Source: Cyanobacteria bacterium OH_CDB_20 (GTDB taxonomy: Bacteria; Cyanobacteriota; Vampirovibrionia; Gastranaerophilales; Gastranaerophilaceae). From it: DNA of 8,190 nt. The stretch lies in the NCBI GenBank assembly GCA_023415935.1, contig JAEZIX010000002.1, forward strand, positions 1-8,190. The letters are read 5' to 3'. Positions 1 through 6,069 of this stretch are shown in pieces. Under the pieces are notes generated by a model. The model saw nothing but the letters and a program-made list of their open reading frames with translations, did not search any database and was not told the DNA's origin. Within the stretch, counting starts at the first letter, position 1; each line of letters opens with the position of its first letter. A program made the position numbers and the translations under genes.

Positions 1-236
1 ATACTTGCATACATTGATTCAGCGCTTTCTTCTGCCTGAACAGAACCTGAAGAAAACTTACAAATGACTTCTGCTGTATGATTTTCTGCAACTGAAGGGT
101 TTTTAATTACATTTAAAACAACTTCTATTGTCTGTATTTGATCGTAGTGAGTCATAACCTTTCCAAGTTTTTCTTCTGCGTAAGCTCTGATTGGGTCTGT
201 GATTTCAATGTTGCGCCCTTTTACAGTAATTCGCAT
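1..236 (-). CDS. hpf: Ribosome hibernation promoting factor, HPF/RaiA (YfiA) family, 5' part only
   Basis: Only the first 78 codons lie in the window; the gene continues past position 1. It begins MRITVKGRNIEIT and continues with an ITDPIRAYAEEKLGK helix, as expected for the N-terminal beta-alpha-beta-beta-beta-alpha domain of HPF/RaiA, and the visible end (QAEESAESMYAS) matches the start of the second helix (usually a 'DMYAAID'-like stretch). Known role of the family: it binds the 30S subunit at the tRNA and mRNA channel and inactivates or dimerises ribosomes in stationary phase or stress. Whether this is the long form with a dimerisation tail cannot be seen. The ATG at 236-234 is preceded by GGAGG (complement of 247-251) at 10-base spacing, which fixes the start. 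It is divergent from the sugar kinase gene. Family assignment is firm; the short/long class is unknown. Confidence 0.9.
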   Translation of the reverse strand, partial: MRITVKGRNIEITDPIRAYAEEKLGKVMTHYDQIQTIEVVLNVIKNPSVAENHTAEVICKFSSGSVQAEESAESMYAS

Positions 237-271
237 TTATTTTCTGCCTCCATAAAATATGTAACTTATTG

Positions 272-300
272 ATTATAACTCAATTACACTTCTTTTTAAA
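272..300 (-). promoter_or_regulatory. Candidate promoter of the hibernation factor gene
   Basis: On the minus strand a perfect TATAAT (complement of 272-277) is preceded at 17-base spacing by TTTAAA (complement of 295-300, 4 of 6 matches to TTGACA). Transcription would start near 265 and give a leader of about 29 bases ending in the GGAGG ribosome site. Seen directly: the boxes and the spacing. Inferred: the activity. Confidence 0.55.
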
Positions 301-346
301 CCTCTTTTTATGTATTTGTAACTTAATTTTCAAAAAAAATTTTGAT

Positions 347-378
347 TTGATTACAATTTCATATTCGGATGTTATAAT
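347..378 (+). promoter_or_regulatory. Candidate extended -10 promoter of the ROK kinase gene
   Basis: TATAAT at 373-378 is preceded by TG at 370-371 with one base between, which is the extended -10 arrangement. The -35 is weak: TTGATT at 347-352 lies 20 bases upstream, longer than ideal, but extended -10 promoters tolerate a poor -35. Transcription would begin near 385, leaving a leader of about 20 bases with GGAG at 396-399, six bases before the ATG. Confidence 0.6.
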
Positions 379-405
379 GTTACCGGATATTCTGTGGAGT
401 GACTT

Positions 406-1371
406 ATGCAAAAATATGCAATCGGAATCGACTTAGGCGGAACAAAGGTTCTCACTGCTCTTGTTAATATAGAAACAGGCGAAGTTATTGAGTCTGTTAA
501 GAAAAAGACTAAAAAAGAAAAAGGACCTGAAAAAATTGTTCATAAAATTTTAAAATCGATAAGAGAGATTTTAGAAGATCAGGTTCTTGATTCAACTGAG
601 ATTTCTTCGATAGGAATCGGTGCGGCAGGTCAGGTTGACAGGGAAAAAGGTATTTTAATAGCGGCTCCTAACCTTGATTGCTTTGATTTGCCTCTTAAAG
701 AAATTGTGGAAAAAGAGTTTGGCATTCCTGTTTTATTGGGTAATGATGTTGAAATAGCAACTTTAGGGGAGCTTAAATATGGTGCAGGCAGAGGTTATGA
801 CGATTTTGTCTGTATTTTTGTAGGTACAGGGGTTGGCTCAGGAGTTGTTTCAGGCGGAAAACTTCGCCAAGGTTCTTCAGGTACAGCCGGTGAAATAGGA
901 CATATTGTTGTTGATGTTGGCGGAAGACCTTGTGCTTGCGGAGGTAATGGCTGTTTAGAGGCTTATGCTTCAAGATTGGCAGTCGAAAAAAGAATTACAG
1001 GTGCTTTAAAAAAAGGTCGTGAGTCAACAATCACAAACTATCTCGTTGAAGGAAAAGGCATAAAAACCAGCATGATTTTAAAAGCGCTTCAGGATCAAGA
1101 TGAGCTTGTTACCAAGTTTTTGGAAGAAGCTGCAGAATACCTTGCTTCGGGAATTGCGAGTGTAATCAACTTTTATAACCCAAAACTTATTATTTTGGGT
1201 GGTGGGCTTATAGATGCAATTGACTTTTTCTATGAAAAAGCCGTTAAAATTGCCAAAGGAAAATCACTTCCTACTCCGGCTAAAAGTACAGAGTTTAAAA
1301 AAGCAGAGCTCGGTGATTTCTCTGGTGTAATAGGCGCTGCGCTTCTAAAAACATATCGCGATAGCAATTAA
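406..1371 (+). CDS. glcK: ROK-family sugar kinase, probable glucokinase
   Basis: A cytoplasmic kinase of 321 aa, the usual length for ROK kinases. The family phosphorylates hexoses with ATP, and glucokinase-type members make glucose-6-phosphate for glycolysis. Visible motifs in order: phosphate-binding GIDLGGTK (residues 7-14), GAAGQVD (72-78), the sugar-binding ND pair with the likely catalytic base D114, the second phosphate loop GTGVGSG (140-146), GEIGH (162-166) supplying E163 and zinc ligand H166, the ROK zinc signature CACGGNGCLE (176-185) with C176, C178 and C183, and the C-terminal LGGG adenosine loop (264-267). All catalytic and zinc residues are present and there is no DNA-binding helix-turn-helix, so this is an enzyme, not a ROK repressor. 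GGAG at 396-399 supports the start. The substrate is inferred; another hexose or N-acetyl sugar is possible. The stop overlaps by four bases the stop of the convergent gene. Confidence 0.88.
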   Translation: MQKYAIGIDLGGTKVLTALVNIETGEVIESVKKKTKKEKGPEKIVHKILKSIREILEDQVLDSTEISSIGIGAAGQVDREKGILIAAPNLDCFDLPLKEIVEKEFGIPVLLGNDVEIATLGELKYGAGRGYDDFVCIFVGTGVGSGVVSGGKLRQGSSGTAGEIGHIVVDVGGRPCACGGNGCLEAYASRLAVEKRITGALKKGRESTITNYLVEGKGIKTSMILKALQDQDELVTKFLEEAAEYLASGIASVINFYNPKLIILGGGLIDAIDFFYEKAVKIAKGKSLPTPAKSTEFKKAELGDFSGVIGAALLKTYRDSN

Positions 1372-1736
1372 TCAAGTACTGCATTGGTATGTGAAGAACA
1401 TATTTTTTTGTGTTCTTTGCCATATATATCCTGTGCCAGATCACTGCATACGTAATAAGTATTTAAATCAATAAGTTTATTAAGATTGTATCCGGCAAGG
1501 GTATAGTCGTCTATACTTTTTAGAAGTGCTATTTTTTGGTACTTTATTTGAGGATTATACTCGTCGTAAGGCTCTATCATATTTATATATTCAAGCGCTT
1601 TATAGTATTTATGTGAATTTTGGTATAAGGTTGCCATGTCAAGATAATCATCGACAGTGTTTTTAGAAACGCAAATAGCTCCTATTACCGGCGACATAAT
1701 CCCTAGTAATGTTATTGATAATATTATTTTTTTCAT
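1368..1736 (-). CDS. Small exported TPR-like protein of unknown function
   Basis: A 122-aa protein I do not recognise by name. Residues 1-20 form a typical signal peptide: MKK, a hydrophobic core, then a likely signal peptidase I cut after IGA (residue 20). The Cys at 22 is not in a lipobox, so a lipoprotein is unlikely. The mature part is helical; residues 31-60 (DMATLYQNSHKYYKALEYI region) read like one TPR helix pair, and 65-95 like a second, weaker one. Cysteines are at 22, 97 and 113. The ATG follows the stop of the Hcp-like gene directly (TAA then ATG with no gap), so translation is probably coupled; only a weak purine-rich site precedes it, inside the upstream gene. It is the last gene of the glutaredoxin operon, and its stop overlaps that of the convergent kinase by four bases. 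An envelope scaffold or binding role is only inferred from the fold. Confidence 0.7.
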   Translation of the reverse strand: MKKIILSITLLGIMSPVIGAICVSKNTVDDYLDMATLYQNSHKYYKALEYINMIEPYDEYNPQIKYQKIALLKSIDDYTLAGYNLNKLIDLNTYYVCSDLAQDIYGKEHKKICSSHTNAVLD

Positions 1737-3347
1737 TTAATTCTCGTCACTCAAAATATTCTTTAAATCATATTCAGGACTTTGAGTAATTATATTAAGT
1801 CCATATACTTCTTTTAATCCTTCTATCAATGAAGGGCTTATTAAAGAAGGGCAATAGTTGCAAAGATAAGGTTTGGTTATGTTATATCCGTGCAGTGTTG
1901 CAAGATGCGATATCAAGTCATAGTTGCATTGAGTCAAAAATACTATGAACTTTAATTTTTCCATATCGAATTCTTTTTCAAGCTTTTCAATAATGTAATT
2001 AAATATGAATATCCCCGCATATGAGTTGACAAACCAAACATTATCTCTGTCTTCGGTTTGCGTAAGCGATATAGCATAGGTATCTTGAGGGATGATTTCA
2101 AGCAGTCTTTTAATGTAATTAAGAGTATTTATATTTGAATTAACAAGGTCAATCATAAATAAATGTTTTATGTCACCATTTTTTATTTTGGATATGATGC
2201 CTTCTAATTTTTCATCAACCTGTTTTTTGTCAAAGCCGACTTTTATTTTCTCAGCAGGAGTGTCTCTGAGAAATCCTTTAGAATTGTTTGCGATATCGAT
2301 AAGAGAGTTTATATCACTTTCGTTAATTCTGGTCATGCCGAATGCAGGATTAGGATCTAATGAATAGACTCTGCCCCTGATGATGTCAACATTAGGCTGA
2401 GAATTTTTTGTAACTAAAATAGCCCCTGGGAAAGAAGCAAAATCAAGCTGCAAACTGTTTATTGAATGCTGATAATGTCCGACAAGATTTCTGTTGTGCT
2501 GGAACTTTTCCAGCGAATGGGCAACAAGCATTTCACTGTGGGTATATACATTTATGTCAGTGTCTTTAACCGCATCAAGTACAAGTTCTAAATCCGGGAA
2601 AAAATGTCCAGAAACAAGGATGGATTTTCCTGGCTTTATACTTAAATCTACTTCGCTAAGAACAATAGGACCGTATTTTTCAATGATGTTTTTCTTTATC
2701 AGCACCATTGCTTGTCTTGAGTATTTTGAAAATTCATATATTTTGTTTTTAAGTTTTTCTTCGCTTGCAGTCATAAAATTTGTTGCGTTGAGAAGTCTTA
2801 ATACTGCTTGTTCTCCTTCAATGTAGGGTTTATCGTAATTTTCAACTTCAACAAGATATAATGCTGTATTTTTTACAAGATTCATCATTATATCGTAGAG
2901 ATTTTTTTTAGACTTTGATAGATTAAGGTTTTTTAGAAGAGATTGCCTTTCACCCTGATTTATGGCGGTTATGACATCCATTTTTTCTGTGTCGAGTATA
3001 GGATTTGTTTTTAGTGTTTGATACGGTAAACCCATATCTTCACTTACTTTGATATATTGTTCTTCAAGTTTTCTTTTTTCGTCTTTTAAATCTTCAATTA
3101 TAACATTGAGTGTTTCTCTTTTAAAATCAAGATTTACAACTACTTTAGCGATGAATTTTATAAGGCGATTTCTTATTTCATCGGTATCAACTTCAAGTTC
3201 TGAAATTTTAGTAATGTAGTATGCAATATGTTGCAACTCATACATTAAAACTTCCTTTAGAGAACTAATTGACGGATCAAAAGCAAAAACGCTCATTGAA
3301 TGAAGGTCCGTGCAAGCTGAAGTTGTATAATTGAAAAATCTGTTCAT
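1737..3347 (-). CDS. Hybrid cluster protein (Hcp/prismane) homologue lacking most metal ligands
   Basis: A 536-aa protein that follows the Hcp pattern along its whole length: an N-terminal helical domain (residues 26-85 and 145-225), then SILVSGHFFPDLELVL (242-257), INVYTHSEMLVAH (265-277), NLVGHY (287-292), SFPGAILVTKNS (305-316) and the C-terminal Rossmann-like parts. Hcp is an iron-sulfur enzyme linked to NO and hydroxylamine reduction and to protein S-nitrosylation. Against the Hcp ligand set as I recall it, H248 and E272 are kept, but the Cys of the 'TTNC' motif is S316, the persulfide Cys falls at about V402, the 'LACGK' Cys at about Q430, the 'QCNDS' Cys is lost in a shortened loop near 440, and the late Glu falls at about C474. 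The N-terminal four-Cys cluster is absent; only C12 remains. Total cysteines are 12, 474, 496 and 499. The frame is intact, AGGAA (complement of 3354-3358) precedes the ATG, and the gene follows glutaredoxin by three bases. It is probably not a classical hydroxylamine reductase; the function is unknown. Confidence 0.82.
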   Translation of the reverse strand: MNRFFNYTTSACTDLHSMSVFAFDPSISSLKEVLMYELQHIAYYITKISELEVDTDEIRNRLIKFIAKVVVNLDFKRETLNVIIEDLKDEKRKLEEQYIKVSEDMGLPYQTLKTNPILDTEKMDVITAINQGERQSLLKNLNLSKSKKNLYDIMMNLVKNTALYLVEVENYDKPYIEGEQAVLRLLNATNFMTASEEKLKNKIYEFSKYSRQAMVLIKKNIIEKYGPIVLSEVDLSIKPGKSILVSGHFFPDLELVLDAVKDTDINVYTHSEMLVAHSLEKFQHNRNLVGHYQHSINSLQLDFASFPGAILVTKNSQPNVDIIRGRVYSLDPNPAFGMTRINESDINSLIDIANNSKGFLRDTPAEKIKVGFDKKQVDEKLEGIISKIKNGDIKHLFMIDLVNSNINTLNYIKRLLEIIPQDTYAISLTQTEDRDNVWFVNSYAGIFIFNYIIEKLEKEFDMEKLKFIVFLTQCNYDLISHLATLHGYNITKPYLCNYCPSLISPSLIEGLKEVYGLNIITQSPEYDLKNILSDEN

Positions 3348-3350
3348 TTT

Positions 3351-3620
3351 TTATTCCTGATTTAAAATGTCGTCAAGTTTTCCTTCTGCAATAAGCGCTT
3401 CCAGATTGTCTAAGCCGCCTATTCTTTCTCCGCCAATAATAATTTGCGGGACAGTTACTTTCTGTTCGATTTTATAAAATTCCGCAAGCTTTTCCCTGTA
3501 TTCGTTCTCATTATCTGTAATGTCGATTTCTTTAAATGGGATGCCTTTTTCGTTTAGAATTTCTTTTGCCCTTGTACAATAAGGACAATAGTCAACCGTG
3601 TATATCTCTACGTGTTTCAT
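3351..3620 (-). CDS. grxC: Glutaredoxin, CPYC type (GrxC-like)
   Basis: An 89-aa single-domain glutaredoxin, the normal size for GrxC. It has the dithiol active site CPYC (residues 12-15) after the first beta strand, the cis-proline loop TVP (56-58) and the GGLDNL motif (68-73) that contacts glutathione in this family. Known role: glutathione-dependent reduction of disulfides and protein-glutathione mixed disulfides in the cytoplasm. An in-frame TTG at 3635 would add five residues, but ATG at 3620 is the better start: it has AAGGTGA (complement of 3626-3632) five bases upstream, and the protein then begins on the first strand as family members do. It is the first gene of a three-gene minus-strand operon, three bases before the Hcp-like gene, whose ribosome site lies at its own 3' end. 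The pairing suggests the two proteins work together in thiol or nitrosothiol chemistry, which is inference. Confidence 0.9.
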   Translation of the reverse strand: MKHVEIYTVDYCPYCTRAKEILNEKGIPFKEIDITDNENEYREKLAEFYKIEQKVTVPQIIIGGERIGGLDNLEALIAEGKLDDILNQE

Positions 3621-3636
3621 AATATTCACCTTCAAT

Positions 3637-3674
3637 TTTGGCTAGGTGGAACAAGCTGATTTGAGACAGCCAAA
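3637..3674 (-). promoter_or_regulatory. Inverted repeat in the leader of the glutaredoxin operon
   Basis: Read on the minus strand, TTTGGCT (complement of 3668-3674) can pair with AGCCAAA (complement of 3637-3643), a 7-bp stem with a 24-base loop ending just before the AAGGTGA ribosome site. A competing 4-bp stem, GCTG (complement of 3667-3670) with CAGC (complement of 3655-3658), uses part of the same bases, so two exclusive folds are possible. No run of U follows, so it is not a simple terminator. A regulatory role is speculative. Confidence 0.3.
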
Positions 3675-3681
3675 CCTTCCC

Positions 3682-3706
3682 TAACAATTAGTTTTATTAT
3701 TTGTTA
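3682..3706. repeat. Short AT-rich inverted repeat between the TPR gene and the glutaredoxin operon
   Basis: TAACAA (3682-3687) and TTGTTA (3701-3706) form a 6-bp inverted repeat with a 13-base spacer. It lies about 35 bases past the stop of the minus-strand TPR gene and upstream of glutaredoxin. It could be a weak terminator or a protein site near the operon promoter; in sequence this AT-rich it could also be chance. Confidence 0.25.
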
Positions 3707-3741
3707 AGTAGAGTTATTTTTTATGCGACAGTACGGCTATA

Positions 3742-4515
3742 TTATTTATCTATTCTGGAAATGATTTCTTTTATATTACTTTTTTCATCTTCAGGTAAAT
3801 CAAAATTTATATAATCATTAAAATATTCAAGTGCGTCATCTTTGTCTCCTCTTGCCATAAAGAGCATTCCGAGCTTTTTATAAGCAGGATGGAATTCAGG
3901 ATTTATTGAAAGAGATTTTAAATAATATGAAATAGCTTTATCAATATTATCGTTTGATTCATATGCAAGTGCTGTTTGATACAGTATTATTGCATTTGAA
4001 TCAACAAGTTCCAAAAGTTGTTCATAATTTGAAATGGCATTATCATATTCGCCCTGTTCAAAATATATATTCCCTAAGTCCCAATAAGCGTCTATATTTT
4101 TAGGTGATAAATCTAAAATTTCGCTAAGCTGGTCGATTGCCATGTCAAATCTTACATCTTCTATATAAATTCTTGCAAGATAATGCTTTAAAACTATATT
4201 ATCAGGCATGAGTGTAACAGCTGTTTCAAGAAGGTTCATATCTTCTTCAATACGTCTTTGCTTGAAGTACATATCAGCAAGATTTACGTATGTTTCAACC
4301 TGTTTATTATCTAGTTTCAACGCCTCTAGAAAGTATTCTTCAGCTTTTTCATCCTGAGCAAGTTTTGCATAGCAAAGCCCAATGTTATTTAATATATGAG
4401 GATTTTTAGGGTCTTTTTTTAAACCTTCTTCAAAAAGCTCAATTGCTTCGTCAAATTTTTGTTTTTTAAAAGCATCAAGCGCTTTTTCTATTTCTTTTTG
4501 CATTTTCATTTCCAT
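3742..4515 (-). CDS. Cytoplasmic TPR-repeat protein
   Basis: A protein of up to 257 aa made almost wholly of tetratricopeptide repeats. About seven 34-residue units can be read at 6-37, 38-71, 72-105, 106-139, 140-173, 174-207 and 208-241, with the usual small residues (for example NNIGLCYA, WDLGNIYFEQGEYDNAI, KKLGMLFMARGD), plus a short capping helix. There is no signal peptide or membrane segment, so it is probably a cytoplasmic protein-protein scaffold; partners are unknown. Three close starts exist, at 4515, 4509 and 4503. Nothing like a ribosome site precedes 4515, whereas GGA within that first ATG region lies seven bases before the ATG at 4503, so the true protein may start MQKEIEKAL and be 253 aa. 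It is divergent from yebC across 52 bases. TPR identity is firm; the role is unknown. Confidence 0.88.
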   Translation of the reverse strand: MEMKMQKEIEKALDAFKKQKFDEAIELFEEGLKKDPKNPHILNNIGLCYAKLAQDEKAEEYFLEALKLDNKQVETYVNLADMYFKQRRIEEDMNLLETAVTLMPDNIVLKHYLARIYIEDVRFDMAIDQLSEILDLSPKNIDAYWDLGNIYFEQGEYDNAISNYEQLLELVDSNAIILYQTALAYESNDNIDKAISYYLKSLSINPEFHPAYKKLGMLFMARGDKDDALEYFNDYINFDLPEDEKSNIKEIISRIDK

Positions 4516-4531
4516 AAGTTTATATTACAAT
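4503..4531 (+). promoter_or_regulatory. Candidate yebC promoter
   Basis: TACAAT (4526-4531, 5 of 6 matches to TATAAT) is preceded at 17 bases by TTTTCA (4503-4508, 4 of 6). Transcription would start near 4538, with the strong AAGGGAG ribosome site at 4555-4561, six bases before the ATG. A second possible -10, TAATAT at 4541-4546, lacks a matching -35. The -35 would lie inside the first codons of the divergent TPR gene. Confidence 0.35.
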
Positions 4532-4549
4532 AAAACTACATAATATCAA
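4522..4549 (-). promoter_or_regulatory. Candidate promoter of the TPR gene, overlapping the yebC promoter
   Basis: On the minus strand TTGATA (complement of 4544-4549, 5 of 6 matches to TTGACA) is followed at 16 bases by TAATAT (complement of 4522-4527, 4 of 6). Its -10 shares bases with the proposed yebC -10. Transcription would start near 4515, giving an almost leaderless message from ATG 4515 or a short leader for ATG 4503. Confidence 0.4.
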
Positions 4550-4567
4550 ATACAAAGGGAGATTAGT

Positions 4568-5317
4568 ATGTCAGGACATTCAAAATGGTCAACGATTAAA
4601 CATAAAAAAGCGAAAGTTGATGCTCAAAGAGGCGTTGCTTTTCAAAAATTCTCAAGGGAACTTATTGTGGCAGCGAAACTTGGCGGAGCTGATCCGACTT
4701 CAAACTTTAGGCTTAGAACAGCAATTGATAGAGCCAAAACTGCAGGTCTTCCAAATGACAATATAAAACGTGCTATTGAAAAAGGAGCAGGAGCGTCAGG
4801 CGCAGATAACTATGAAGAGCTTACATATGAAGGTTATGGTGCAGGAGGAGTTGCAATAATAGTTGAAGCAATGACAGATAACCGCAACAGAACAGCAGGC
4901 GATTTAAGAAGCTTTTTTACGAAATTTAACGGCAATATGGGTGAAAATGGTTGTGTTGGCTGGATGTTTAAACAAGTCGGCATGATAACATTTTCAAATG
5001 ATATTGATTTTGACAAACTTTTTGAAGACGCAATAGAAGCTAACGCTCAAGATGTTATTGAAGAAGATGAAGAGTATAAAGTAATAACAGCAGTTTCTGA
5101 TTTTCAGTCTTGTGTTGAGTTTTTAGAATCAAAAGGCTATAAAGCAAAATCAGAAGAGCTTACAAGAATTCCTGAAAATACAATCGCGGTTACCGATGAA
5201 AAAATCGCAACACAAATCTTGAAACTTATGGATAAACTTGAAGAGCATGATGATGTTCAAAATGTTTATTCAAACTTTGATATTTCTGATGAAGTTATGG
5301 AAAAAGTAAGTATTTAA
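4568..5317 (+). CDS. yebC: YebC/PmpR-family protein
   Basis: A 249-aa protein, the normal length for the family. It has the near-invariant N-terminus MSGHSKWSTIKHKKAKVDAQ, followed by the KFSRELIVAAKLGGADP region and the AIDRAKTAGLPNDNIKRAIEKG stretch (residues 52-73). The middle domain starts at about residue 82 with YEGYGAGGVAIIVEAMTDNRNR, and the third domain ends in the acidic EEHDDVQNVYSNFDI tail. Family members were long annotated as transcriptional regulators (PmpR and others); more recent work on YebC proteins links them to translation, easing ribosome stalling at proline stretches. All domains are present, so it should be functional. GGGAG at 4557-4561 gives an ideal start signal. 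In many bacteria yebC lies beside ruvC; that is not the case here. Confidence 0.95.
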   Translation: MSGHSKWSTIKHKKAKVDAQRGVAFQKFSRELIVAAKLGGADPTSNFRLRTAIDRAKTAGLPNDNIKRAIEKGAGASGADNYEELTYEGYGAGGVAIIVEAMTDNRNRTAGDLRSFFTKFNGNMGENGCVGWMFKQVGMITFSNDIDFDKLFEDAIEANAQDVIEEDEEYKVITAVSDFQSCVEFLESKGYKAKSEELTRIPENTIAVTDEKIATQILKLMDKLEEHDDVQNVYSNFDISDEVMEKVSI

Positions 5318-5357
5318 GATTTTAAGAAATTAGCAATTTTTAGACTGCAACTGTTTT

Positions 5358-5371
5358 ACATACAAATATGT
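5358..5371. repeat. Small inverted repeat upstream of the 138-aa gene
   Basis: ACATA (5358-5362) and TATGT (5367-5371) form a 5-bp inverted repeat around CAAA, with partial outer pairing. It sits about 20 bases before the start of the 138-aa gene, in the 75-base gap after yebC, where a promoter or operator would be expected. No clear -35/-10 pair or U-tract terminator was found in this gap, so the gene may be read through from yebC. Confidence 0.2.
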
Positions 5372-5392
5372 TAACAAATTTGGAGAAATCAA

Positions 5393-5809
5393 ATGAGTAT
5401 AAAGAAAATTGGTGCGGCAGCAGTAGAGGGTGTAAGATGTATTTTAAAAAAGCCAAAAGCTGGGCAAGTTATTGCTGCATCAACAGACACAGTTAAAAGT
5501 GGTAAATTAGCATCTTCATTAGATGCAATGTCTGCAATGGGTGAAGCCATGGTTCAAAAACCGAAAGGACGAATTCTTGATTGGGGGGATACTCCTGTTG
5601 AAGCAATTGTTTCTAATACTGTTTCTTCAGAGCCTAAATTAAGAGGGCGTGTGTTGGATTTATCAGGACCTACTATTGATAAGCAGTTAGGAACTTTTTA
5701 TCCAGGCAATTCATACGGTCTTTCAAGATTAGAACAGCATAGTAATCCTGATTTTGCAAGAGTTCAATATACAGAAGGCGGGCAGTTCCTTGTTCCTAAA
5801 CATCGTTAG
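5393..5809 (+). CDS. Hypothetical 138-aa protein with a repeated [KR]GR[IV]LD motif
   Basis: I do not recognise this protein. It is soluble-looking, with no signal peptide or membrane segment. The N-terminal third is basic and Ala-rich (MSIKKIGAAAVEGV, then KKPKAG near residue 20). A hexamer-like motif occurs twice at 26-residue spacing: KGRILD (58-63) and RGRVLD (84-89), each after a Pro-Lys or Lys-Pro pair and followed by a Gly/Pro/Thr-containing turn. The C-terminus (101-138) is aromatic- and Gly-containing (TFYPGNSYGL, VQYTEGGQF). Only one cysteine (C16) is present. GGAG at 5382-5385 lies seven bases before the ATG, and the codon use looks like that of its neighbours, so I take it as a real gene. 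It lies 75 bases after yebC and converges on the tail-anchored gene with 15 bases between stops; it ends in TAG. The basic patches with short GR-LD repeats could bind nucleic acid or a partner protein, which is only a guess. Confidence 0.7.
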   Translation: MSIKKIGAAAVEGVRCILKKPKAGQVIAASTDTVKSGKLASSLDAMSAMGEAMVQKPKGRILDWGDTPVEAIVSNTVSSEPKLRGRVLDLSGPTIDKQLGTFYPGNSYGLSRLEQHSNPDFARVQYTEGGQFLVPKHR

Positions 5810-5824
5810 TAAATATATCTAAAA

Positions 5825-6061
5825 TTATATCAACGTGCTTGTATAAATAAACATTGCACATAGTACAATAAAACTTGCTACAAACCAGCAGATCATTACA
5901 GGATGCTGGTTTTGTATTATGCATTTTATTCCGCACTCGTGTTTTGAATATGCAGGAGATGCTTCTTGTAATAAATTTTTATATGAAAAAGGTGATTCCA
6001 TTACTGAGAATGAATTTATCGTTCTTTTAACATTGCTTTTAGCTTCTATTTTGACTTTCAT
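5825..6061 (-). CDS. Small tail-anchored membrane protein, unknown function
   Basis: A 78-aa protein of unknown family. Residues 1-50 are polar and basic at the start (MKVKIEAKSNVKRT), with cysteines at 43 and 47. Residues 55-76 form one hydrophobic segment (VMICWFVASFIVLCAMFIY) at the very C-terminus, leaving two residues after it. This predicts a C-tail-anchored inner-membrane protein with its N-terminal part in the cytoplasm. The start is ATG at 6061, because a perfect AGGAGG (complement of 6070-6075) lies eight bases upstream; the in-frame TTG at 6067 is too close to that site. The opposite-strand frame across this region has no ribosome site. The gene stands alone between a convergent hypothetical gene and the terminator of the SLH unit, so it probably has its own promoter within 6076-6160. 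Confidence 0.75.
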   Translation of the reverse strand: MKVKIEAKSNVKRTINSFSVMESPFSYKNLLQEASPAYSKHECGIKCIIQNQHPVMICWFVASFIVLCAMFIYTSTLI

Positions 6062-6069
6062 ACCCAACG

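Noticed and set aside
406..1371. ROK transcriptional repressor
   Set aside because: There is no N-terminal helix-turn-helix. The protein starts directly at the phosphate-binding GIDLGGTK and keeps the catalytic Asp and zinc site.
1671..1736. Lipoprotein signal in the 122-aa exported protein because of Cys22
   Set aside because: The residues before the Cys (GAI) do not fit a lipobox; an ordinary signal peptidase I site after IGA fits better.
2494..2826. Plus-strand open frame of 110 codons inside the Hcp-like gene
   Set aside because: The opposite strand has clear whole-length family similarity. This frame has no start signal and a random-looking product.
3621..3635. TTG start extending the glutaredoxin by five residues
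   Set aside because: The AAGGTGA ribosome site lies inside this extension at ideal distance from ATG 3620, and family members begin at the first strand as from that ATG.
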